NCBI GenBank assembly: GCA_025054775.1
Contig: JANWZA010000046.1
Coordinates: forward strand, 1-61,064
From: Microscillaceae bacterium
Lineage (GTDB): Bacteria; Bacteroidota; Bacteroidia; Cytophagales; Microscillaceae
Direction: 5' to 3'
DNA: 61,064 nucleotides
In this document: piece by piece, positions 9,151 to 17,631 of the stretch
Position numbering within the stretch: position 1 is the first letter of the stretch
Layout of the letters: every line of letters starts with the position of its first letter
Translations under genes and position numbers: made by a program
Notes under the pieces: generated by a model
Database searches by the model: none
Told to the model about the DNA's origin: nothing
Seen by the model: only the letters and a program-made list of their open reading frames with translations

Positions 9151-9648
9151 ATGCAACAAGTATCCAAAAAAGTGATTCTAATTGGCAATTTCGGAGTGGG
9201 TAAAACTTCATTGGTAAGGCGCTTTGTTTATCAGAAATTTTCTGAGGAGTATCTTACGACTTTGGGAGTAAAAATAGATAAAAAAAGTGTAGAGATAAAA
9301 GAAAAAAATACAATAGCTAATTTGATCATTTGGGATATTGCAGGAGAAGTCTCACAGACTCAAGTGCCACAGTCTTATTATTTAGGTTCGCATGGTGTAA
9401 TTTATGTGCTAGACATTACACGCCCCTCTACTTATACACGTATTCAAGAAGATCTTGACTATGTCAAACGTTTGCTACCTAAGGCTCCTATTTGCATAGT
9501 GGGCAATAAAGTAGATTTAGTAAGCGCGCAGGATATTGAAAAATTTAAGTCAAGTGTTATGATACCTGTTCACTTTCTTACAAGTGCCAAAGATGGCTCA
9601 AATGTAGAAAGTATGTTCCTTTGGATTGCCTCGCAAATGATTGGATAA
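9151..9648 (+). CDS. Rab/Ras-like small GTPase 2
   Basis: Close paralogue of the preceding GTPase: G1 GNFGVGKT (12-19), Thr37 in TTLGV, G3 DIAG (62-65), G4 NKVD (119-122) and G5 SAK (145-147) are all present in 165 residues. Again the Rab Gln is a Glu (E66). Similarity in the first 42 residues is very high and the C-terminal halves have drifted, so the pair arose by tandem duplication and may recognise different partners. It lies 134 bases downstream of the first copy and 53 bases upstream of the pseudophosphatase gene on the same strand. Confidence 0.9.
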   Translation: MQQVSKKVILIGNFGVGKTSLVRRFVYQKFSEEYLTTLGVKIDKKSVEIKEKNTIANLIIWDIAGEVSQTQVPQSYYLGSHGVIYVLDITRPSTYTRIQEDLDYVKRLLPKAPICIVGNKVDLVSAQDIEKFKSSVMIPVHFLTSAKDGSNVESMFLWIASQMIG

Positions 9649-9701
9649 ATTATCAAGGTGAAAATACTACAAGGTGGAAATACTAAGAATAATAATACAA
9701 A

Positions 9702-10979
9702 ATGAGAGGAAAGACTATGCGTTCCTTCAAATACATAGATCGGTATAAGCAAAATTACAAAAACAAACGTATTCAATTTGTATTGTTTGACTTGCAAGGT
9801 AATATTATTGAAAGTTGTGATACTTTAGTAAATATCTCTCTTTATCAAGATGTATCTATTTTTGATTTGAGTCCATTTTTAGAGAGTATCAAAGATGTTC
9901 TTGCTTCCCTTATTCTAAATCCTGATAAAATTGAGCTGCCGCTCACTTATCCACGTTTAGAAATCCCCTTACTCACCCGTGAGGGCGTTTTTGATTATAG
10001 CTTTGAGACCTTCACTCATCCTGAAACAAAAGAAAAATATATAGTTTGGATAATAGAAGACAACACCGACCTTTACCAGTACCTCTGGAAAGTACAACAG
10101 GAACGTAATGAAACGGCTATCCGCAAAGAATTGATAGTAATACAAACACAAAAAATTATTCAGCTTCACCGCTCTTTGCAAGAAAAAACCCACGAACTCC
10201 ACGTAAAAGAGTATGAACTGAAAAATCAGTTAGTTTACACGCAAAAAGTACAGCAAACCCTATTAGCTAATAGCAATAAGTTAAATACTTGGTTTGCAGA
10301 CCACTTTGTACTTTTTTTACCTAAAAATACAGCTACTTCAAGCCTCTATTATGCTAATCAAATTAAGCATAATCAGCAGACCCTACAATTTGTGAGCCTA
10401 CTGCACTGTACGGCAAGTGGTATCACCGGGAGCTTCTTAACTACTACCGCTATCTTTTTCTTGCGCGAAATTATAGAGATAGAGCAGCTAATCCAACCTC
10501 ACCTTGTTCTTGATAGCTTACGTAGCAAACTACTCAATATTTTTCAAATAGAAAATAAACAATTCATAGAAAATTTAGAAATAGCACTCCTTTGCATAGA
10601 TACCGCTCAGGAACAAATTTCTTTTGCAAGTGCTAAAACCCCCCTTTGGCTCATACAACAATCTAACCTACAAAAGCATGAAGGGAGTAATTTCCTACTA
10701 TTATGTCCTGATGATCAGTTTACTCCTTTTGAACAAAGTGTTTTACCTTTGTATCCCTGTACCAAACTCTATCTTACCACGCAAGGCTATCTAGCACAAA
10801 CTAATATAGAGCAACTTCCTATTGGAGTAAGCCATTTTGAAAATCTCATCTTACAACATGCTGAACAATCTATGGCAGAGCAAAAACAAATTTTACATGC
10901 TTTTTTTGAACAATGGAAAATCCACCAAGAGCAAACCGATGACGTACTAGTGATAGGGCTACAACCGATAGGAGTTTGA
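9702..10979 (+). CDS. SpoIIE-fold pseudophosphatase with N-terminal PAS-like region
   Basis: Residues 23-125 look like a PAS-type sensor (FVLFDLQGNIIES to YIVWIIEDNTDLYQYL), 130-195 form a coiled coil and 200-425 show the PP2C/SpoIIE order. The metal ligands are gone: compared with the intact proteins at 11248 and 46409, the SGD Asp is Ser214, the ADCTGHG Asp is His235 (LHCTASG) and the SDGY Asp is Gln (TTQGY). Only the terminal DDVLVIG remains. It is therefore probably catalytically dead and acts as a binding or sensing domain. No signal peptide or membrane helix is seen. Position directly behind two GTPases suggests it is an effector or regulator. An ATG at 9717 is an alternative start. Confidence 0.75.
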   Translation: MRGKTMRSFKYIDRYKQNYKNKRIQFVLFDLQGNIIESCDTLVNISLYQDVSIFDLSPFLESIKDVLASLILNPDKIELPLTYPRLEIPLLTREGVFDYSFETFTHPETKEKYIVWIIEDNTDLYQYLWKVQQERNETAIRKELIVIQTQKIIQLHRSLQEKTHELHVKEYELKNQLVYTQKVQQTLLANSNKLNTWFADHFVLFLPKNTATSSLYYANQIKHNQQTLQFVSLLHCTASGITGSFLTTTAIFFLREIIEIEQLIQPHLVLDSLRSKLLNIFQIENKQFIENLEIALLCIDTAQEQISFASAKTPLWLIQQSNLQKHEGSNFLLLCPDDQFTPFEQSVLPLYPCTKLYLTTQGYLAQTNIEQLPIGVSHFENLILQHAEQSMAEQKQILHAFFEQWKIHQEQTDDVLVIGLQPIGV

Positions 10980-11128
10980 ATATAAACTCCAAAGTTCAAC
11001 AATAATAGAGCCTGAATACTCCTTAGGTAGTTATGGGTTTAGCCTGTTCAAAATTATCGGTATTTTTACCTCAACTATGTAACACAATAGTACGAAATTT
11101 GCTAACGTTTGCCCAGGTATTTTTAGCC

Positions 11129-11157
11129 TTTGTCTAACTGCCTTTACATTAATTTTG
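11129..11157 (+). promoter_or_regulatory. Bacteroidota-type promoter of the TPR-SpoIIE gene
   Basis: TTTG (11129-11132), 17-base spacer, TAATTTTG (11150-11157). This matches the -33/-7 consensus TTTG/TAnnTTTG of Bacteroidota and implies a leader of about 85 bases before the ATG at 11248. Confidence 0.55.
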
Positions 11158-11247
11158 CAAAAAAATACTTACCTTTAAGCCGAAATTACAAGAGAAGTGT
11201 AATTATTAAGGTAATGTAATTTCCTGAAAACGGTTGAAAGACTTGGC

Positions 11248-13683
11248 ATGACTCTGTTCCCAATCAATATATCAAATATACTTTTCTCCCTCTCGTGTAT
11301 AATCAGTTTTACTCTTGGCAGTAGCCTGCTTGTGAAAAGCCAAAACATGCCTGACGTAAACGTATGGACGGAGCAGTTAGCCAAAGCCAAAGATACCGCA
11401 AAGCTAAACCTGCTTGATAAACTGTACCAATACTACAAATCAAAGCAAATGGTACGTGCTATTAGCTATGCCAAACAAGCCCAAGATTTAGCCCGTAGTT
11501 ACCCTAATTATCCTATTTATCAAGGAATTGCCCTGAAAAATGATGCAGAAATACAGTTCTTACAAAGCAAGTACAAAGAAGCATTGGCTTTGGCACAACA
11601 AGCGGAGAGTATCTTTGAGGAATTAGGTCATAAAAAAGAGCGTGTACTAGTAAAAAATTTGATTGGAAGTATCTACCGAATACAGGGAGAGTACATACAA
11701 GCCACTAACCACTTTGTTAATGCCTTGCAAATAGCTGAAAAAAGCAAATATCAAGAAGGCATCGCATTATCGGTAAATAATTTAGGAGTGGTCTATGAAA
11801 ATAATGGCAACTTACCCAAAGCTATTGAAAATTATCAAAAGGCGTTACAAATCTATGAGCAAATAGCACACGAAGAAGGAAAAAGTGAGTGTTATAAAAA
11901 TTTGGGAAGAGTTTATTTCGCTAAAAGAGATTTTGATAAAGCATTAGAATATTTTGATAAATCGTTAAAAATTAGTGAAAAATTACAAAATGACCGTCTT
12001 ATTGCAGATGCAGAGCAAGGAATAGCCAAAGTGTATTTTGAAAGACAAGAATACGAAAAAACACTCACTAAATTGCAAAAAGTGCTCAAAATTAGAGAAA
12101 ACCTAAGCGATAAGAAAGCTATCGCTCAAACTCAAAAAGACTTGGCAAAGGTATATCAAGAAATGCAACAACTAGATAAAGCCCTAGAACTTGCCCAAAA
12201 AAGTATCAAAATTGCCCAAACTATCGACCTAAAAGAAGATATCATGGAAGCAAGTCAAATCCTATCTCATATCTATTATGAAAAACAAGATTACCAACGT
12301 GCTTATGAATACCAACTACAATACATCGGACTGAAAGATACCATTTTTAGTCGAGAGACTAATAAGATAATTGCTAACTTGCAAAGTAGTTATGAATTAG
12401 AAAAAAAACAAAACGAACTCGCATTACTAGCACGCGAGCGAGAAATGGAACGGCAAATGTTCTTGCAAAAAGAAAAACAAAAACAAATAGAACAAGAATT
12501 GCTTCGGCAAAAAAATAGAGAAGAAACAGAACGACTACTCATAAACATACGACAAGGAAAAAAAAATGAAGAAAGACTCAGAAGAGAAAAAGAACGCCAA
12601 GCCCAAGAATACAAGCGAAACGAAGAGATGCGTAAGGCACAAATCGCTCTCATGAAAGAGAGCGAGGCAAGAGAGAGACAAGTCCGTTATTTCTTAATCG
12701 CATTACTTATTTTGGCAGGCTTTTTTGGATATTATTTCTATGTCAATAACAGGCAGAAAAAAATTATCAACCAACGTCTCCAATTGCAAAACGAGGAAAT
12801 CAGGATACAACGTGAGGAGTTGAACTTAAAGAAAGATATTTTAGAAGCCCAAAATGAAATTATTGAAAGTAAAAATCGGGATATTCAAAGTAGCATCTTG
12901 TATGCTAAACGAATTCAAGATGCTATTTTGCCTACCGAAGAGCAAATAACCAAACATATTTCTGAATACTTTATATTATTTAAGCCACGCGATATTGTTT
13001 CAGGGGATTTTTATTGGTTTGGGGATGTAACCGATGGAGTTACAGGACAGTATAAGGTAATTATCGCTGCTGCCGATTGCACAGGACACGGCGTGCCTGG
13101 AGCTTTTATGAGTATGATCGGTGATGTGCTACTTTCACAAATTGTCTTGGAAAAGCATATTACCGAACCTGACCTTATTCTTAATGAAATGAACGCTGGT
13201 ATCCGTAAAGCACTTAAACAAAAGCAACTTAAGCCCGACGAGGCAGATCATACAGTTACGCAAGACGGCATGGATATTGCCTTGTGTGTATGGAATAAGC
13301 AACTCAACTTATTAGAATATGCAGGGGCAAGAAGCCCTATGTATTTGGTAGAAAATGGACAAATGAAAGAATTTAAGCCTGATAAAATGCCCATAGGTGG
13401 TTACCCAATGGGCGAGGAAGTGCTGTTTAGTAAACAAACACATAGACTTACTACTAATTGCTGGGTATACATGGCTTCTGATGGTTACCAAGATCAATTT
13501 AACGGCAGGACAGGTAAGAAATTTAAGAGCAACCGATTCAAAGAATTGCTACTTCAAAATCATCATTTACCTGCTGCAGAACAAAAAAATATTCTTGACC
13601 AAACCATAGAAGACTGGCGCGAAGGAAGTGAGCAACTAGACGATATTTTGGTAGTAGGATTCCATTTTCAGATAAATACATAA
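11248..13683 (+). CDS. TPR sensor with SpoIIE-type PP2C phosphatase output
   Basis: The order is a signal peptide (1-31), about seven TPR units (50-370), a long basic/acidic coiled coil, one membrane helix near 480-498 (FLIALLILAGFFGYYFYV), a second coiled coil and a SpoIIE phosphatase domain (about 560-811). The TPRs should be periplasmic and the phosphatase cytosolic. Active-site Asp587 (SGDFYW) and Asp610 (ADCTGHG) are intact, as are MDIAL, SDGYQDQ and DDILVVG. Such phosphatases usually dephosphorylate anti-sigma-factor antagonists; no anti-sigma pair is adjacent. Paralogue of the protein at 46409-48463. Confidence 0.9.
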   Translation: MTLFPINISNILFSLSCIISFTLGSSLLVKSQNMPDVNVWTEQLAKAKDTAKLNLLDKLYQYYKSKQMVRAISYAKQAQDLARSYPNYPIYQGIALKNDAEIQFLQSKYKEALALAQQAESIFEELGHKKERVLVKNLIGSIYRIQGEYIQATNHFVNALQIAEKSKYQEGIALSVNNLGVVYENNGNLPKAIENYQKALQIYEQIAHEEGKSECYKNLGRVYFAKRDFDKALEYFDKSLKISEKLQNDRLIADAEQGIAKVYFERQEYEKTLTKLQKVLKIRENLSDKKAIAQTQKDLAKVYQEMQQLDKALELAQKSIKIAQTIDLKEDIMEASQILSHIYYEKQDYQRAYEYQLQYIGLKDTIFSRETNKIIANLQSSYELEKKQNELALLAREREMERQMFLQKEKQKQIEQELLRQKNREETERLLINIRQGKKNEERLRREKERQAQEYKRNEEMRKAQIALMKESEARERQVRYFLIALLILAGFFGYYFYVNNRQKKIINQRLQLQNEEIRIQREELNLKKDILEAQNEIIESKNRDIQSSILYAKRIQDAILPTEEQITKHISEYFILFKPRDIVSGDFYWFGDVTDGVTGQYKVIIAAADCTGHGVPGAFMSMIGDVLLSQIVLEKHITEPDLILNEMNAGIRKALKQKQLKPDEADHTVTQDGMDIALCVWNKQLNLLEYAGARSPMYLVENGQMKEFKPDKMPIGGYPMGEEVLFSKQTHRLTTNCWVYMASDGYQDQFNGRTGKKFKSNRFKELLLQNHHLPAAEQKNILDQTIEDWREGSEQLDDILVVGFHFQINT

Positions 13684-13862
13684 CTTCTTTTCAAATACCC
13701 CCTAATAAAAATGTGGTGTCAAAATATCTGTTATCAAACAATAGGATTACTAACTTGCATCTCTATGCGACTTTGAGAACGAAAAAGAGATAAACCCCAC
13801 TGAAACTCCGCCTCCAAAGATTGGACAAAGTTGGTAAGTTAAATAAAAAGTTATTCTTGACT

Positions 13863-16800
13863 TTAATCTACCAGAGGTAGCTCCACAAAAAAAGTTGTAC
13901 CTACGTTATCTTCTGTTTCAAACCAAATCCTGCCACCCGCATGCTCTATGCCACGCTTAGAGATAGCTAGCCCAATCCCCGAGCCTGTATTTTTAGTGCT
14001 AAAATTAGGTAAAAATATTTTGTTACGCAAATCTTTGGGAATCCCTGTACCATTATCTACTACCTTTACTACTACTCTTTTTTGGGCTACTGTTTCTAAA
14101 ATTAGTTTGATTTGAGGTTCACGATCCTCAGGAATGGCTTCTATGGCATTTTTTACCAAATTAGTAAAAATACGTAACATTAGCTTACGATCATTGATAA
14201 CATAAAAATTACCTGCTGGAATTTGCAAACTCAATTTGATTTTATCATCATTAGCATACAAATTTTCTACCTCGCGTAGTACAGCGGCAAGCTCAAATCT
14301 TTCGCTTTCAGGTACAGGCATACGTGCAAAAGATGAGAAGGAGGTAGCAATATCATCTAATACATCTACTTGTGTGAGTAAGGTTTCAAAAGATCGCTCA
14401 AAAAAGGCTTGTATTTTTTCAGGCTGATTTTGTAAACGCATCTGCATGTGTTGAATAGTCAATTTGATAGGTGTGAGCGGGTTCTTAATCTCGTGGGCTA
14501 CTTGTTGAGCTATTTCGCGCCAAGCATTTTCCATTTGTACGCGTTCTAGTGCTTCACGGCTGGCGTCAAGTTTTTTGAGCATTTTATTAAACTCCTCTAC
14601 GAAAAGTCCAATCTCATCATTAGAATTCCATTCCAGAGGTTGATTATATTCACTAAAGGTTGTTTTACGGATACGCTGTGTAATAAGCCGAAGTGGTACG
14701 GTGAGAATTTGTGAGGCAAAATAAGAGATTGCCAAAAAAATTAAGAAAATAGACGTGAAAATATTAACAATAATTGCCAAAGACTCGCGTTTTTTAGTCT
14801 CTAATTGAAATTTAGAATCAAAAAAAGGAATACTCAACACTCCTTCAATCGTGCCTTTCTGGTAAGATTTAATAGGGACGTATACTGACTTGAAATTAAG
14901 TAATCCTACCTGCTCAGCAAGTAAAATATTTTTCTTTTTCTCTAAGATAATTGCTTTGTATGCCCAAGGGTTGATGTATCTAGAAAGCAAGCCATTGTTT
15001 TCATAAATAGCTGATTGGCTAGAAATCACTAAAATCCCCCGCTCATCAAAAATATTCATGTCAGCCTCTACATATTGAGCTACCTGAGAAAATATTTCTG
15101 AAAATTTATCGCTTCGCATAACTCCATTTTTGTAATTTTCATAATGCCAAGCAATATTATTCGTTACCGATTCAGTCTTTTGCACGAACTGCTCCTCAAA
15201 ATCTTTTTGGTAGGTATTGCTAATCACATTCAAGGTAGTAATACTTACTATAATAAGTGGCAAGAAAAATGCTAGATTCAGATAAAACTGAATACGTGTG
15301 GCAAAATTTACCTTAATACCTTTGAATTTGTGAATGGCGGCTGAACCTAAGAGCAGAAGGGCAATTGCAAAAACTAATATTAGGAACAGAAATGAAAAGT
15401 TAGTAAAAATAGCTTGAAATGTGTAGTAAGGCGACGATACCACCACGCGTTTTTTCATGCCTCCCACTAAGGCAAAATGATTAAAATCTCTAAAACTCAC
15501 ACCCTTTTCAAAAATTTCGGGCTTGTTAAAAAGCAAAGTATCAAATTGAGTTTCATAGTTACATTCTCCTGCACTGTAATTGAGTTTGTTACCTGAAAAG
15601 ATAGCATAGCTATATGACCTAATTGCCACAGGTTGCACAAATTTTTTATCTACTAAAAGGGTTGGATATACATTGTTAGGAATAGATTTTTTTTGAGTAA
15701 AATCTAAGACTAATGCTCCTACTTTTTGCTTCTTCGGATTGGAGACTTCTATAAAAACTACATACTGTCTTTGCAAATTGCCCGTAAGGTTGTCAATAAA
15801 ATAAACTTGTGGAACATCCGTTTGATAATATGATTTAGCGTAGCGGTTTCGGTAAGTGGCATAGTTGAGGGTGCTATCTTGGGGAGAGTCTATCAATCTT
15901 CCTTGTTTATTAAAAAGTAGGGTAGTTATTTGATAATTCTCAAAATTTCGCTTAAAATAGAGATTAGATAGCCTATTTTCTATAATGTTTTTTTGCAAAG
16001 TACTATCTCTAAATAAGGTAGGTAAGATGCTATCTCTTTGAATTTGAGTTACCAAATCTTTTAACCGACTTTCTAATACAGCATCTGCTTCGCCTAAAAG
16101 TTGAATAGCAAACTTGCGTTTGCTTGCTATTGTTTTTATCTCTTCAGTAGAGAATACCACCAAACTGCTTAAAAAAGCATATAGAATTGCTAAAACAAAG
16201 AAATAAATTGTAGAAAGATATTTGAAACTATACAAAAATTTGGGTAATCGCCAGAAATAAGTTACCAAAATGAAGATAGAAACGAATAGTGCTGAATAAA
16301 AATGTATATACTGCTGAGTACCAAATATGAATAAGCTATATGCCAAGATAGCAATAAACAAGGCATATAAAAAATTAGAATAGTTATCAAAAAATTGAAT
16401 AATTAACCTTAAAAAGGTATGAACAAGTAAGGCAAAGGTATAAGAAATTCCTATCAAAAGAAGCACATAAAGTAAGCGTATAGCATCAAAATCAATACTT
16501 TTGGTGAAATCCAAACTAACTTGTTGATGGATAAAAATTTGGCTTAAAATATTAAAATAAGCATATTCTAAAAGATACACGCCTGCAAGTAGCCCTGTGC
16601 CTATGGCGTATTGTACGTTTTGTGGGCTATGCAATACCCATCGCACAAAGGCAAAATTACGATAGTAATTCAGCCAATAAACCACTACCAATAACCCCCA
16701 GGTAGTAGCTCCCACAAGTAGTTGGTGGGTATCAGCCCAATGGAAATACCATAGTGCTCCGTAGAGCAATCCTAAATAAATGAGCCAAAAGATGTAAGGT

Positions 16801-17522
16801 AAGCCTAAGGTTTTGGCATAGGGAAGGTTGTTGATGATACCAAAATGAACCAACAAACCTAATGAAAGCAAGCTAAAGCAGGCACTCACTATAAAAGCAT
16901 ACCATAGAAAGTAGTTAATATTGATATGTTTGGTTGGCTTAAGGCAAAACAGAAACTCCCCACTTAATGCGGTTACCTTGAAAGGGTTTTCAGGTTTGTT
17001 GATTTCAGAAATAATAATATTAGGATAGGGTAAAATGTCAGAATTGTAGTGCGGTTTGAGGTATTGGTTTTCAATTTTATATTGCCGATAGACAGGAATA
17101 AGACTGTAAATTTCTGCCTTGTTCGGTAAAATATCTAATTGAGCTTTGAAAGAAATGAATAAATTTTGCCTTAAATTAAGCAACCGAAAGCGGTAATTGC
17201 CTTCCAACTCAGTATATTCAGGTACGAAGCCATTATCAGACCAATAAATTAGTTTCTTTTCCTCAAAGATAAAGAAGGGATATTTGGTTTTATAGTTAAT
17301 TTGCTCAAAGGGGCGTAGCGGAAGTTGATTGAGCGATTTATTGATTTGACTCCAATCATATTCTACGATTTGCATCTCATGGTAAACCTGCTTTTTTATC
17401 TTCTCGTATTGTTGCAGGCTAATTTCACTAGTTTGCGGAATAGAGTAAAACAAATAAGCCATGAGAGCAATGATGCTCCAAACTATCCAACTTGCAAAGA
17501 ATATTTGATTTTTAATTTTCAC
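13863..17522 (-). CDS. Large membrane sensor histidine kinase (NtrY-like core)
   Basis: A 1219-residue kinase: one N-terminal helix (9-27), an extracytoplasmic loop to about 200, a block of roughly eight membrane helices (200-450), a second large extracytoplasmic part, further helices, a HAMP domain near 945-1000, then HisKA with phospho-acceptor His near 1010 (AHEIKNPLTPIKL) and an HATPase_c domain ending at the C-terminus (NLVKNAIEA, DNGTGIP, GSGIGLAISK). The core resembles NtrY-type kinases. The start is GTG at 17522; no in-frame ATG lies upstream and the first helix follows it. No response regulator is adjacent, so the partner is encoded elsewhere. It converges with the SpoIIE gene. Confidence 0.9.
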   Translation of the reverse strand: MKIKNQIFFASWIVWSIIALMAYLFYSIPQTSEISLQQYEKIKKQVYHEMQIVEYDWSQINKSLNQLPLRPFEQINYKTKYPFFIFEEKKLIYWSDNGFVPEYTELEGNYRFRLLNLRQNLFISFKAQLDILPNKAEIYSLIPVYRQYKIENQYLKPHYNSDILPYPNIIISEINKPENPFKVTALSGEFLFCLKPTKHININYFLWYAFIVSACFSLLSLGLLVHFGIINNLPYAKTLGLPYIFWLIYLGLLYGALWYFHWADTHQLLVGATTWGLLVVVYWLNYYRNFAFVRWVLHSPQNVQYAIGTGLLAGVYLLEYAYFNILSQIFIHQQVSLDFTKSIDFDAIRLLYVLLLIGISYTFALLVHTFLRLIIQFFDNYSNFLYALFIAILAYSLFIFGTQQYIHFYSALFVSIFILVTYFWRLPKFLYSFKYLSTIYFFVLAILYAFLSSLVVFSTEEIKTIASKRKFAIQLLGEADAVLESRLKDLVTQIQRDSILPTLFRDSTLQKNIIENRLSNLYFKRNFENYQITTLLFNKQGRLIDSPQDSTLNYATYRNRYAKSYYQTDVPQVYFIDNLTGNLQRQYVVFIEVSNPKKQKVGALVLDFTQKKSIPNNVYPTLLVDKKFVQPVAIRSYSYAIFSGNKLNYSAGECNYETQFDTLLFNKPEIFEKGVSFRDFNHFALVGGMKKRVVVSSPYYTFQAIFTNFSFLFLILVFAIALLLLGSAAIHKFKGIKVNFATRIQFYLNLAFFLPLIIVSITTLNVISNTYQKDFEEQFVQKTESVTNNIAWHYENYKNGVMRSDKFSEIFSQVAQYVEADMNIFDERGILVISSQSAIYENNGLLSRYINPWAYKAIILEKKKNILLAEQVGLLNFKSVYVPIKSYQKGTIEGVLSIPFFDSKFQLETKKRESLAIIVNIFTSIFLIFLAISYFASQILTVPLRLITQRIRKTTFSEYNQPLEWNSNDEIGLFVEEFNKMLKKLDASREALERVQMENAWREIAQQVAHEIKNPLTPIKLTIQHMQMRLQNQPEKIQAFFERSFETLLTQVDVLDDIATSFSSFARMPVPESERFELAAVLREVENLYANDDKIKLSLQIPAGNFYVINDRKLMLRIFTNLVKNAIEAIPEDREPQIKLILETVAQKRVVVKVVDNGTGIPKDLRNKIFLPNFSTKNTGSGIGLAISKRGIEHAGGRIWFETEDNVGTTFFVELPLVD

Positions 17523-17631
17523 AACTAACAGCTCTTACGCATTATGTTATTTTTGAGTTTTGGCTTATGTATAGCAAAAATTTTGCAAAATTGGTTAGAT
17601 ATTCTCCTTTTGCAAAAAAATGCGTAATATT

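Noticed and set aside
12390-12653. 87-codon minus-strand frame rich in Ser, Phe, Cys
   Set aside because: Antisense shadow of the Lys/Glu/Arg-rich coiled coil of the TPR-SpoIIE protein.
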